Shown here piece after piece: positions 1 to 8,607 of a stretch of 64,000 bases of DNA. The stretch is from Mycobacterium ostraviense (GTDB lineage: Bacteria > Actinomycetota > Actinomycetes > Mycobacteriales > Mycobacteriaceae). The stretch covers positions 3,348,131-3,412,130 of the forward strand of contig NZ_NKRE01000001.1 in NCBI RefSeq assembly GCF_002705925.1, read 5' to 3'. The notes under the pieces are model-generated. The model searched no databases, was not told the DNA's origin, and saw nothing but the letters and a program-made list of their open reading frames with translations. The number at the start of each line of letters is the position of its first letter. The first letter of the stretch is position 1. The position numbers were made by a program, and so were the translations under genes.

Positions 1-132
1 CTTGATGACGGCGTCGCGCAGCTCGCGATACGTCAAACTGTCGAGCACGCCCTCGGCCACCAGAACCACCACGTCGCTGTGGCGCTCGATCTCGACCGTC
101 ACCCGCGGGCTCGATTCGGCCACGTCAATCAC
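1..132 (-). CDS. STAS-domain anti-sigma factor antagonist, 3' part beyond window
   Basis: The visible N-terminal 44 residues include VTVEIERHSDVVVLVAEG followed by VLDSLTYRELRDAVIK, the first strand-helix unit of a STAS domain as in anti-anti-sigma factors. The rest lies off the left edge, so the phosphorylatable Ser/Thr cannot be seen. The likely start is GTG at 132-130, inside the end of the cheB-like gene (overlap GTGATTGA), which implies translational coupling. A second GTG at 123-121 is possible. Family knowledge: such proteins bind anti-sigma factors and release a sigma factor. The pairing with a CheB-like enzyme suggests a shared signalling pathway, which is inference. Confidence 0.7.
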   Translation of the reverse strand, partial: MIDVAESSPRVTVEIERHSDVVVLVAEGVLDSLTYRELRDAVIK

Positions 133-1147
133 CGCCGTGGCCGCGGCGGGGTCCGCTGGCCGAAAGGCGCTGGCTGAGTACGGCTAAGGCCCGCTCGGTC
201 TCCTCGGCCTGGGCGGTGTAACGCCGAAACATCGGGCCGTGCCCGGCCCGGTCGGCCAGTTGCCGAGCCAATTTGGACTTCTCCTGCAGGCTGCGCAGCG
301 CGACCCACAGCGCACCCTCGATCTCGTCGTCGCGCGCAGCGAGCAACGCGTCGGCCGTCCACGCATGGCCCACCCGGCAGCGATAGTGACCTTCGGCGAT
401 CGACACCAGCGAGCCATTGCAATCCGGGCAGGTATAGCCCGAGGCCGTTCCCAGCTGCTGGGAGTCGAAGTCGGTGGCGAAATGAGCCGCCATGGCGATG
501 CGGTTCTCCAGTTCCAGCGCGCTGTCGGGTTCCATGTCGAGCTCCTTGACTTCCCGATCGGCCAGCTCTTTGAGAACCACACCGATGTCGGCCGCGGCGG
601 CCTCTCGATCCAGCACGCCGGCGTTGCGGGCGTTGATCGGCATCGACGGGAACAGCGCATCCTCGGGTGTCTGGCCGAGGGTGACACCGCCGCGCGAGCG
701 GATCGCCTTGAGTCCGAGGACACCGTCGTCGAGCACACCCGACAGCAGCACTCCGATAACACGTGGTCCGAAAGCCACTGCTGCCGAACGAAATAGCGCG
801 TTGATCGCCGGACGATGCCCGTTTTCCGTCGGTCCCTCCGACAGCAGCACCCGGTGGTCGGCGACCAGCAGATGGCGACCTGGGCGGGCCACATAGATCC
901 GTCCCGGCTCCAGCCGTTCGCCGTGCTCGGCGGCCGCGGCCGGCACCGGTCCGCTGCGGTCGATGATCTGCGCCAACACGCTGGGCGCGTCCGGCGGCAG
1001 GTGCAGCGTCACCAAGTAGCTGTAGGGCAAATCCGGCGACAGGCCCGCGGCCAGACTCCGCAGTGCTTCGACGCCTCCAGCCGAGGCGCCCACTACCACC
1101 ACGCCGCGGAGGTTGCTGTGATTGCTATGTTGGCCGGTCTCCTGCAT
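125..1147 (-). CDS. CheB-like protein-glutamate methylesterase without receiver domain
   Basis: The 340-residue protein opens directly with the methylesterase fold: VVVGASAGGVEALRSL carries the nucleophile Ser, LHLPPD the His region, and GVLDDGVLGLKAI the catalytic Asp. The N-terminal CheY-like receiver of classical CheB is absent. After about residue 200 there is a C-terminal extension with a zinc-ribbon-like CPDC...CRVGHAW pair and then helical sequence. I chose ATG 1147 because AGGGG lies 6 nt upstream; GTG at 1153 is an alternative. No cheA, cheW or receptor gene is visible. Mycobacteria are not known to swim, so the target is probably not a chemoreceptor. It overlaps the downstream STAS gene and is divergent from the glycosyltransferase at 1283. 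Confidence 0.85.
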   Translation of the reverse strand: MQETGQHSNHSNLRGVVVVGASAGGVEALRSLAAGLSPDLPYSYLVTLHLPPDAPSVLAQIIDRSGPVPAAAAEHGERLEPGRIYVARPGRHLLVADHRVLLSEGPTENGHRPAINALFRSAAVAFGPRVIGVLLSGVLDDGVLGLKAIRSRGGVTLGQTPEDALFPSMPINARNAGVLDREAAAADIGVVLKELADREVKELDMEPDSALELENRIAMAAHFATDFDSQQLGTASGYTCPDCNGSLVSIAEGHYRCRVGHAWTADALLAARDDEIEGALWVALRSLQEKSKLARQLADRAGHGPMFRRYTAQAEETERALAVLSQRLSASGPRRGHGGD

Positions 1148-1282
1148 GACCACCCCTGGCTACCCGCGTTCCAGGATACGTAACCGTGGTTACCCGCGGA
1201 TAGGCCCCGGCGCGAAAGCGGGGACCGCGAGATCGCCGCGAAAATCCGTTTGGCGAATCACCTTGAGGGTATTTGGCTCGCC

Positions 1283-2260
1283 ATGTCGGAATTGACAACC
1301 AAGACCGTGCTGGTGTGGCACGTGCACGGATCGTGGACGCAGGCGCTCGTGGCGGGCCGGCATCGCTACCTGATCCCGTGGGCCGCCGATGATGCTGCCG
1401 AAGGCAGGGGGCTGGCCGGGCGGTCATGGCTCAACGCCCAGGAGATCGGCCTCGAGGAACTGGGCCGCCACGACGTCGACCTGGTGGTGTTGCAGCACCC
1501 GCACGAGGCCGCGCTGTGCGCCAGGTGGCTGGGCCGCCGCCCCGGCCGCGACGTGCCCGCGGTGTACGTCGAGCACAACACCCCGCGGCCGCACGCGGTG
1601 AGCAGCCGGCACCCGCTTGCCGATCGCCGCGACATCCCGCTGGTCCACGTGACCGATTTCAACCGGCTGATGTGGGACAACGGCTCGGCACCCACCCGGG
1701 TGATCGAACACGGCATGGCCGATCCCGGACCGCTCTACACCGGCGACATCGTGCGCGCGGCCACGATGATCAACGAGCCGATGCGCCGCGGCCGCACCGT
1801 CGGCGCCGACCTGCTGGAACCGCTGTCGGCATATGCCGCCATCGACGTGTGGGGCATCGGCAGCGAGGCGCTCTCTTTGCACCGCGGCGGCAACCGCGGA
1901 GCAGTGACCGGCCGGGGTGACGTCTTGGCTCCGCAGTTGTGGGGCCACGTCGCCCGCCGGCGGGTATACCTGCATACCGCGCGCTGGACCTCGCTGGGGC
2001 TGTCGCTGATCGAGGCGATGTTCCTGGGGATGCCGGTGGTGGTGGTCGGAACGACGATGGCCCCGCTGCTGGTGCCCGGCGAGGCCGGCGTCGTCAGCGC
2101 CGATGTGGCCACGCTGGGTCGGGGCCTGCGCGATTTCATGAACGACCACCAGCAGGCCGTCTCCGCCGGCAAGGCGGCGCGGGAATTCGCCACCACCCGC
2201 TTCTCGCTGGACCGCTTCCTCGCCCAGTGGGACGACCTGATCGAGGAGCAGTGCAGTTGA
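1283..2260 (+). CDS. GT4-like glycosyltransferase
   Basis: A 325-residue protein with a GT-B outline. The C-terminal half has SLGLSLIEAMFLGMPVVVVG, matching the donor-site Glu and the conserved loop of GT4 enzymes (usual form GxxxxEAMAxGxPVV). The N-terminal half (VLVWHVHGSW...) is the acceptor domain. It is shorter than the usual 380-400 residues because the linker between domains is compact. ATG 1283 was chosen over an upstream TTG at 1250 because it starts just before the first beta strand. It leads the accessory glycan locus and is followed after 16 nt by a second glycosyltransferase on the same strand. Acceptor and donor cannot be read from the sequence. Confidence 0.8.
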   Translation: MSELTTKTVLVWHVHGSWTQALVAGRHRYLIPWAADDAAEGRGLAGRSWLNAQEIGLEELGRHDVDLVVLQHPHEAALCARWLGRRPGRDVPAVYVEHNTPRPHAVSSRHPLADRRDIPLVHVTDFNRLMWDNGSAPTRVIEHGMADPGPLYTGDIVRAATMINEPMRRGRTVGADLLEPLSAYAAIDVWGIGSEALSLHRGGNRGAVTGRGDVLAPQLWGHVARRRVYLHTARWTSLGLSLIEAMFLGMPVVVVGTTMAPLLVPGEAGVVSADVATLGRGLRDFMNDHQQAVSAGKAAREFATTRFSLDRFLAQWDDLIEEQCS

Positions 2261-2276
2261 CCCGAAAGGAGCCGGC

Positions 2277-3485
2277 ATGAGGATCGCGATGATCTCCGAA
2301 CACGCCAGTCCCCTCGCCCATCTGGGCGGCGTCGACGCGGGCGGTCAGAACGTCCACGTCGCCGAGTTGTCGGCCGCGCTGGTCCGGCGCGGCCACGAGG
2401 TGGTCGTCTACACCCGGCGCGATCACCCCGCGCAGCCCGACTGCGTCGAGACCGAATACGGCTACACCGTAGTGCATCTGCCCGCGGGCCCGGCTCGCGC
2501 GCTGCCCAAAGACGAACTGCTGCAATACATGTACGGGTTCGCGCAGTACCTGGACGCGGACTGGCTGGGCGTGCCGCCCGACGTGGCGCACGCCCACTTC
2601 TGGATGTCGGGCCTGGCCACTCAGCGGGCCGCGCGGGCGCACCGCATTCCGACCGTGCAGACCTTCCATGCGCTGGGCGCGGTCAAACGAGCGCACCAGG
2701 GCGTCGACGACACCAGCCCGGGCTGCCGGATCGGGGTGGAGGCGATCGTCGCCCGCGATGCCGACTGGGTGGCGGCCACCAGCACCGACGAGGTGTTCGA
2801 GCTGGTTCGAATGGGCCGCGCCCGGTCCCGGACGTCGGTGGTGCCGTGCGGAGTCGACGTCGACGCCTTCACCCCGGATGGGCCGGCAGCCGGCCGCGGC
2901 GATCGGCCGCGCATCGTGTCGGTGGGACGACTGGTGCCGCGCAAGGGGTTTGAGACGCTGATCCGTGCGCTGGCCCGGATCCGCGACGCCGAGCTGGTGA
3001 TCGTCGGTGGCCCCGACCGCAGCGCGGTGGCCGACGACCCGGAGGCGCGCCGATTGCGGCAGCTGGCCGCGTGGCTGGGGGTATCCGAACGGGTACACCT
3101 GGTCGGGGCGATCACCCGGGACGAGATGCCGGCCATGTTGCGCTCGGCCGATGTGGTGGCCTGCACTCCTTGGTACGAACCGTTCGGGATCGTTCCGCTG
3201 GAGGCCATGGCCTGCGGCGTGCCGGTGGTCGCCACGGCCGTCGGCGGAATCCGCGACACCGTGGTCGACGGCGTCACGGGCCGGCTGGTACCGCCGCGGG
3301 ACCCCGCCGCGCTGGCCCAGGCACTCTGGTCGCTACTGCGGGACGGCGGCCGCCGCGCGGCGTTGGGCACGTCCGGTCGGGAGCGGGCCCGGACGCGCTA
3401 TAGCTGGGACCGGATCGCGGCCGACACCGAACGCGTCTACGACAAGCTGGTGCCGGCACGACGAATGGCCGCCAGGTGGGGATGA
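2277..3485 (+). CDS. GT4-family glycosyltransferase
   Basis: A 402-residue GT-B enzyme. The N-terminus has the glycine-rich acceptor loop LGGVDAGGQNVHVAELSAAL. The C-terminal domain has IVSVGRLVPRKGFETLIRAL and PWYEPFGIVPLEAMACGVPV, the classical GT4 EX7E motif with both Glu residues. The overall pattern resembles MshA and sucrose-synthase-type retaining glycosyltransferases, but the substrate is unknown. ATG 2277 follows a good AAAGGAG ribosome site at 2265-2271. It is co-directional with the gene at 1283 and probably cotranscribed. It ends 18 nt before a convergent GT2 gene. A role in building the glycan encoded by this locus is inferred from context. Confidence 0.9.
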   Translation: MRIAMISEHASPLAHLGGVDAGGQNVHVAELSAALVRRGHEVVVYTRRDHPAQPDCVETEYGYTVVHLPAGPARALPKDELLQYMYGFAQYLDADWLGVPPDVAHAHFWMSGLATQRAARAHRIPTVQTFHALGAVKRAHQGVDDTSPGCRIGVEAIVARDADWVAATSTDEVFELVRMGRARSRTSVVPCGVDVDAFTPDGPAAGRGDRPRIVSVGRLVPRKGFETLIRALARIRDAELVIVGGPDRSAVADDPEARRLRQLAAWLGVSERVHLVGAITRDEMPAMLRSADVVACTPWYEPFGIVPLEAMACGVPVVATAVGGIRDTVVDGVTGRLVPPRDPAALAQALWSLLRDGGRRAALGTSGRERARTRYSWDRIAADTERVYDKLVPARRMAARWG

Positions 3486-3503
3486 TTCAGGTAGTGTTAT
3501 GGC

Positions 3504-4403
3504 TCAACGACTTTCGAGCAGGCGCAGCGACCGCTCGACCGGCTCGGGCAGCCGGTGCCGCTCCCGCAGCGCCTTCGGCAGCACACTGAGCGCCTCGAAT
3601 AACGCTGCGGCATGGGCGGTGTCGCGCGCGGCGGCCCAGGCCAGCTCGGCCGAGGCGCGGATGCACCGGTCCACCGGCCGGCGCAGGCACGCGGTGAGCA
3701 TTTCGTTGCGCAGCACGCGGGCTTGCTGGACACGGTTCGGTTTTCGAGCCGCCGACGGTTGGTGGTATGCCACCAGCGCACGGCAGAAGCACAGATCCCA
3801 GCCCTGCGCGGCCAGATCCCAGGCCAGCAGCGCCTCTTCGCCCCGGAAGTGCAGGATCGGGCTGAAGCCGCCGACCGCCTGGAACGCCGCCTTGCGTACC
3901 AGCGCCGAGCAGGCCTGGAACCCGAGGATGGACGGTCCGGGCAAGGCCGTGCGGCGGCCCAGCGGGCTGTTGGCCAGTTCGTCGACCAGCGGGTCGTCAC
4001 GGTGCTGCGGCCAGACGACGGTACGGCCGGCCAGCAGCGCCACGGTGGGATATCCGTCGAACAGCATCTCGGCGAACTCGACGGCCTCGGGCGCCCACCA
4101 GGAGTCGTCGTCGCAGAATGCGACAAACGGTGTGCCGCACTGTGCCACCCCGATGTTGCGGGCCACCGCGCCCGCGTTGCGGGTCAGCGGTATGACGGTC
4201 AGCCGCCCGCCGGCGCGGTCCGCGATCCGGGTGGCCGCTGCTACCGAGCCGTCGTGGGACGCGTTGTCCACCACGACGATCGGGCACCCGGTGGTGTCCA
4301 GGAGACGTTCCAGGACGGTGCACAGCTCGCCGGCACGGTCACGCGTCGCGATGACGAAGGACGTTCGGGGCCGGCTCGCAGAGGTTGCAGAGGGGACCGC
4401 CAT
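3504..4403 (-). CDS. GT2-family glycosyltransferase
   Basis: A 299-residue GT-A enzyme. SFVIATRDRAGEL begins the nucleotide-binding domain, IVVVDNASHDGS is the first Asp motif, and VAFCDDDSWWAPEAV holds the metal-binding DDD. A later acidic-rich stretch (FRGEEALLAWDLAA) fits the usual ED catalytic-base motif. No membrane segment follows, so it is probably cytosolic. ATG 4403 was chosen because the longer open frame upstream lacks family similarity and would run into the divergent epimerase gene. It is the only gene of the locus on the minus strand; the 81-nt gap to the epimerase at 4485 should hold divergent promoters. The sugar donor is unknown. Confidence 0.85.
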   Translation of the reverse strand: MAVPSATSASRPRTSFVIATRDRAGELCTVLERLLDTTGCPIVVVDNASHDGSVAAATRIADRAGGRLTVIPLTRNAGAVARNIGVAQCGTPFVAFCDDDSWWAPEAVEFAEMLFDGYPTVALLAGRTVVWPQHRDDPLVDELANSPLGRRTALPGPSILGFQACSALVRKAAFQAVGGFSPILHFRGEEALLAWDLAAQGWDLCFCRALVAYHQPSAARKPNRVQQARVLRNEMLTACLRRPVDRCIRASAELAWAAARDTAHAAALFEALSVLPKALRERHRLPEPVERSLRLLESR

Positions 4404-4484
4404 ATCCAAGTCAACTACCCGGAATCGCACGGCCCAAACGCGTTTCGTCGTCGGATTCCCGGGTACCAAAGGCGGGTGTTTGGA

Positions 4485-5468
4485 ATGTCGCGTGTTCTGG
4501 TGACCGGCGGTGCCGGGTTCCTGGGTGTTCACCTGGGTAAACAGCTGCTGGGGGCCGGGGTCGAGGTGATCAGCGTAGACGACCTGTCCACCAGCTCGCC
4601 CGCCGCGGCGGCCAGACTGCGAGGGCGGCCCGGTTATCGCTTGGTGCACGGCGATGTTTGCGATCCCGGGGTCATCGGCCGTGTCGGGGTTGCCTTCGAC
4701 ACCGTTTTCCATCTGGCGTCACCGGCTTCGCCGCTGGACTACCAACGGTTGCCGATCGCGACGCTGCGGGCCGGATCCGAGGGCACGGCCACGGCTGTGG
4801 AGATCGCCCAGCGTGGCGGTGGGCGGCTGGTGCTGGCGTCCACCAGCGAGGTCTACGGCGACCCCCAGCAACATCCGCAGCGCGAAAGCTATTGGGGCAA
4901 CGTCAATCCCGTCGGGCAGCGCAGTGTATACGACGAAGCCAAGCGCTATGCGGAGGCGCTGGTCTTCGCCCACCACCGAAAGCACGGCACCGATGTCGGG
5001 GTCGCCCGCATCTTCAACACCTACGGGCCGGGTATGCGCGCCGACGACGGCCGAATGGTCCCGACGTTCTGCCGGCAGGCGCTGCGCGGTGAACCGCTGA
5101 CCGTATCGGGCACCGGCACCCAAACCAGGTCACTGTGCTACGTAGCCGACACGGTTGCCGGCCTGATCGCACTGGCCCGCAGCGACTTCAGCGGCCCGGT
5201 CAACATCGGCAACCCGACCGAACTGACCGTGCTCGAGGTCGCCGAACTGATTCGTAGGCTGGCCGATAGCGACTCGGCGATCGAATTCAGCGCGCCGGCC
5301 GTCGACGACCCGCAACGCCGCTGTCCCGACATCAGCCTGGCTCGTCAGGAGTTGGACTGGCAGCCGCGGGTCGACCACCGCACCGGGCTGAGCAGGACGT
5401 TGCAGTGGTTCCGGATGACGCTCGACCACTCGCGGCGGAACCCGGTCCGCGAACCGCTGGCAACGTAG
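4485..5468 (+). CDS. UDP-glucuronate decarboxylase-like (UDP-xylose synthase) epimerase
   Basis: A 327-residue extended SDR. GGAGFLG (residues 8-14) binds NAD+, and Tyr149 and Lys153 in SVYDEAKRYAEA form the YxxxK catalytic pair. The blocks ARIFNTYGPGM and QTRSLCYVADTV are typical of UDP-glucuronate decarboxylases (UXS) and distinguish them from GalE and RmlB. Family reaction: UDP-glucuronate to UDP-xylose plus CO2. A UDP-glucose 6-dehydrogenase, which makes the substrate, closes the same operon at 13227, which supports the call. This is the first gene of the long plus-strand operon. A dTDP-glucose 4,6-dehydratase-like activity is the main alternative. Confidence 0.8.
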   Translation: MSRVLVTGGAGFLGVHLGKQLLGAGVEVISVDDLSTSSPAAAARLRGRPGYRLVHGDVCDPGVIGRVGVAFDTVFHLASPASPLDYQRLPIATLRAGSEGTATAVEIAQRGGGRLVLASTSEVYGDPQQHPQRESYWGNVNPVGQRSVYDEAKRYAEALVFAHHRKHGTDVGVARIFNTYGPGMRADDGRMVPTFCRQALRGEPLTVSGTGTQTRSLCYVADTVAGLIALARSDFSGPVNIGNPTELTVLEVAELIRRLADSDSAIEFSAPAVDDPQRRCPDISLARQELDWQPRVDHRTGLSRTLQWFRMTLDHSRRNPVREPLAT

Positions 5469-5476
5469 GAGTCCTG

Positions 5477-7117
5477 ATGCGAATCCTGGGCGTCAACGCG
5501 GTCTTTCACGATTCGGCTGCGGCTTTGGTGGTCGACGGACAAGTGGTAGCGGCCGCCGAGGAAGAGCGGTTCTCCCGGCGTAAGCACGGCAAGCAGGCGG
5601 TGCCCTTCTCGACGTGGGAGCTTCCCGTCGCGGCCATCCGCTGGTGCCTGAATGACGCCGGTTTGCACCCGGAGCAGATCGACGCTGTCGGCTATTCCTA
5701 CGACCCGACATTGATGTATGAAGAACCGCTCGACCCGGCCGGGCTCGACCGGGACTGGGAGTACTTGCGCACCCTGTATGCACTGCGGGCGCCGCGCTTC
5801 TTGGCCGCTGCCGTGCCCGGGCTCAATCCCGAAGTGGTGCAACATGTTCGTCATCATGTCGCGCACGCGGCATCGGCAGCGCTGGCCTCCCCGCACCCGG
5901 ATGCTGCGGTGCTGGTGGTCGACGGTCGCGGCGAGCGAACCTCGATGCTGGCCGGGGTGTACCGCGACCACAAGCTCGACGTGCTGGCCTCGCAGCGGCT
6001 GCCCGACTCGCTGGGGCTGCTCTACGAAAGTCTCACCGAACACCTGGGTTTCGCGCGTTCCAGCGACGAGTACAAGGTGATGGCGATGGCCTCCTACGGC
6101 CGGCCCCGGTTCGCCGAGGTGCTGCGCGACTATGTGCACGCCTGCGCCGACGGCGGGTTCCGGACCAAGCCCGTCCCGTGGGAGGAACTGGCGCCGCGAC
6201 GGGCGCCGGATGCCGACGTGCTGGATCCGGTGCACGCCGACCTGGCCTGCAGCGTGCAGCGGGTCGTCGAAGAGGTGTTGCTGGACCTGGTCGGCTGGCT
6301 GCGCGACCGCACCGACGGCGACGCGCTGTGCTTGGCCGGCGGGGTGGCGCTGAATTGCGTTGCCAACACCCGAATCTACGCGGAATCCGGCTTCGACCGG
6401 GTGTGGGTGCAACCCGCCGCCGGTGACTCCGGCACCGCGCTGGGCGCCGCGCTGGCCGTGGCCGCAGCTTACGGCGAGCCGATCGCCCCGATGCCGACGG
6501 CGCACCTGGGCCGCGGCTGGTCCGACCGGCAGATTCGCGCCGTGCTGGACAGCGCTGCCATCAACTACGAAGAGCCACGGGATATTTCGGCTGCGGTCGG
6601 CGATGCGCTGGCGGAGAACAAGCTGGTCGGTTGGTTTCAGGGCCGCGCCGAGTTCGGCCCACGGGCACTCGGTGGCCGCTCCCTGCTGGCCGACCCGCGC
6701 GACCCGGCCAACCTGGAACGACTCAACTCGGTCAAGGGACGCGAACAGTTCCGGCCGGTGGCGCCGATGGTTCTCGCCGAGCGTGCCGCCGAAATCTTCT
6801 CGCGCGGCCCGCTGCCCAGTCCTTACATGCTGTTCGTGCACGACGTCGCCCACTCCTGGCGAGACCGCATTCCCGCGGTCACCCACGTCGACGGCACCGC
6901 ACGCATCCAGACCGTCGACAAGGCCGCTGACCCGCGGCTGCACGCGACGATCAGCCGGTTCGCCCGACGCACCGGGGTGCCGGTCGTTGTCAATACCAGC
7001 TTCAACACCGCCGGCCGGCCGATGGTGGACAGCCCGCGGGATGCGCTCGAGGTGTTCGGCAGTTCCCCGATCGACGTGCTGGCCATCGGCCGCTACCTGG
7101 TCAGGCGGCGCCGATGA
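5477..7117 (+). CDS. NodU/CmcH-type O-carbamoyltransferase
   Basis: A 546-residue protein. The N-terminal ASKHA-like domain starts ILGVNAVFHDSAAALVVDG and contains AAEEERFSRRKHG. The C-terminal half has GRAEFGPRALGGRSLLADP and a conserved QFRPVAPMVL block, both hallmarks of the NodU/CmcH/TobZ family. These enzymes form carbamoyl-AMP from carbamoyl phosphate and ATP and transfer the carbamoyl group to a hydroxyl of a sugar or antibiotic. ATG 5477 sits behind TAGGAG. It is 8 nt from the epimerase gene and overlaps the next gene by ATGA. In this operon the acceptor is most likely a sugar of the glycan, which is inference. Confidence 0.9.
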   Translation: MRILGVNAVFHDSAAALVVDGQVVAAAEEERFSRRKHGKQAVPFSTWELPVAAIRWCLNDAGLHPEQIDAVGYSYDPTLMYEEPLDPAGLDRDWEYLRTLYALRAPRFLAAAVPGLNPEVVQHVRHHVAHAASAALASPHPDAAVLVVDGRGERTSMLAGVYRDHKLDVLASQRLPDSLGLLYESLTEHLGFARSSDEYKVMAMASYGRPRFAEVLRDYVHACADGGFRTKPVPWEELAPRRAPDADVLDPVHADLACSVQRVVEEVLLDLVGWLRDRTDGDALCLAGGVALNCVANTRIYAESGFDRVWVQPAAGDSGTALGAALAVAAAYGEPIAPMPTAHLGRGWSDRQIRAVLDSAAINYEEPRDISAAVGDALAENKLVGWFQGRAEFGPRALGGRSLLADPRDPANLERLNSVKGREQFRPVAPMVLAERAAEIFSRGPLPSPYMLFVHDVAHSWRDRIPAVTHVDGTARIQTVDKAADPRLHATISRFARRTGVPVVVNTSFNTAGRPMVDSPRDALEVFGSSPIDVLAIGRYLVRRRR

Positions 7118-8607
7118 CGGCCGGCTACACGATCGTCGTGCCCACCGTCGGCCGAGAATCCTTGCACCGCTTGATGACTGCGGTGGGCCAAGGGTCGGGA
7201 CCGGCGCCGACGGAAGTGGTGGTGGTAGACGACCGCTCAGTTCCGGGCACCGCCCTCGACGTGGTCGGCCAGCTTCCGGTGCGGGTGCTGACCAGCGGCG
7301 GGCGCGGCCCGGCGGCCGCACGCAACGTGGGATGGCGCGCCGCCACCACCCGGTGGGTGTGCTTCCTGGACGACGACGTGGTGCCCGGGCCGCGGTGGCG
7401 CTCGGAGCTGGCCGCCGACGTGGCGGCCGCCGACGCGGCCGGCGCGGTGGGCTCCCAGGCGGTCATCGAGGTGCCCGCGGCCCGGTCCGGACGGCCGACC
7501 GACGACGATCGGCGGACCCTGCGGCTGGCATCGGCGCGCTGGATCACCGCCGACATGGCATATCGGCGCGACGCACTGGTCGCCGTGGGGGGCTTCGACG
7601 AGCGGTTTCCCCGCGCCTACCGCGAGGATTCGGATCTGGCGGTGCGGATCGTGGCGGCCGGCGGTCACATCACGCGCGGTAGCCGGCGCAGCCGGCATCC
7701 CGTCGCCCCGGCCAGCTGGTGGTCCAGCGTGCGCGCGCAGGTGGGCAACCGCGACAACGCGCTGCTGCGCCGCAAGTACGGCCGGTATTGGCGAATCATC
7801 ATCGGCGAGGGGCCGGGCCGGATGCCCGCGCATCTGGCCGCCACGTTGGCCGGCGGTGTCGCCATCCTCGCCGGGCTGCTGCGTCGGGGTCGGCCGGCCC
7901 GGCTGGCGACGATGCTGTGGCTGCTGCTGACCGCGGAGTTCACCGCCCGGCGTTGGCTGGCCGGTCCACGTTCCGTCGTTGAGGCCCTTCGACTTTCGGT
8001 GACCAGCGCGGTGATTCCACCGGCCGCGGTGGCGCACCGGCTGGCCGGCGAGGGCGCGTTTCGCCGGGCCCGGCGCGATCCGCCGCTGGCGGTGCTGCTG
8101 GACCGCGACGACACGCTGATCGTCGACCAGCCGTACCTCAACGACCCCGACGGTGTTCGGCCCACCCGTGATGCGGTCCGGGCGCTGCGGCGGTTGCGTG
8201 AACGCGGGCTGCTGCTGGCCGTCGTCACCAACCAGTCCGGAGTGGCCCGCGGGCTGATCAGCAGCGACCAGCTGACCGCCGTCAACGCCCGGGTCGACGA
8301 ACTGCTCGGCCCGTTCGACTCCTGGCAGGTATGCGTGCACGCCGAACTGGACGGTTGCGGCTGCCGCAAACCGCAACCGGGCCTGGTGCTGGCCGCCGCC
8401 CAGGCGCTGGCGGTACCGCCCAGCCGCTGCGTGATGATCGGCGACGCCGGCGGCGATGTGGAGGCGGCCCTAGCCGCCGACGCCGACGCGGTACTGGTGC
8501 CCACCGCGCGCACCCTGCCGGACGAGATCGACCGCGCGCACGCCCGCGCGCGGGTGGCCGCGACCCTGGACGAGGCGGCATCGCTGGTGCTGCGGGAGTG
8601 CCGATGA
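7114..8607 (+). CDS. Fusion: GT2 glycosyltransferase + GmhB-like HAD phosphatase
   Basis: A 497-residue two-domain protein. Residues 1-210 are a GT2 domain (YTIVVPTVGRESL, VVVVDDRS, VCFLDDDVVPGP). Residues about 225-285 contain two hydrophobic segments. Residues 325-497 are a HAD phosphatase: motif I is DRDDT at 330-334, followed by VVTNQSGVARG and the zinc-loop pattern CVHAELDGCGCRKPQPG, which is diagnostic of D-glycero-D-manno-heptose-1,7-bisphosphate 7-phosphatase (GmhB). The motif II Asp, usually DxD, is present. gmhA and hldE follow in the operon, so this supplies the otherwise missing phosphatase step. ATG 7114 overlaps the previous stop. A fused GT2-GmhB is unusual, since GmhB is normally a separate protein of about 190 residues. 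Confidence 0.88.
   Translation: MTAGYTIVVPTVGRESLHRLMTAVGQGSGPAPTEVVVVDDRSVPGTALDVVGQLPVRVLTSGGRGPAAARNVGWRAATTRWVCFLDDDVVPGPRWRSELAADVAAADAAGAVGSQAVIEVPAARSGRPTDDDRRTLRLASARWITADMAYRRDALVAVGGFDERFPRAYREDSDLAVRIVAAGGHITRGSRRSRHPVAPASWWSSVRAQVGNRDNALLRRKYGRYWRIIIGEGPGRMPAHLAATLAGGVAILAGLLRRGRPARLATMLWLLLTAEFTARRWLAGPRSVVEALRLSVTSAVIPPAAVAHRLAGEGAFRRARRDPPLAVLLDRDDTLIVDQPYLNDPDGVRPTRDAVRALRRLRERGLLLAVVTNQSGVARGLISSDQLTAVNARVDELLGPFDSWQVCVHAELDGCGCRKPQPGLVLAAAQALAVPPSRCVMIGDAGGDVEAALAADADAVLVPTARTLPDEIDRAHARARVAATLDEAASLVLRECR

Noticed and set aside
5345..7321. Minus-strand open frame of 658 codons under the carbamoyltransferase
   Set aside because: High-GC antisense shadow with Arg/His/Gln-rich composition and no family motif; the plus-strand gene has strong family blocks.
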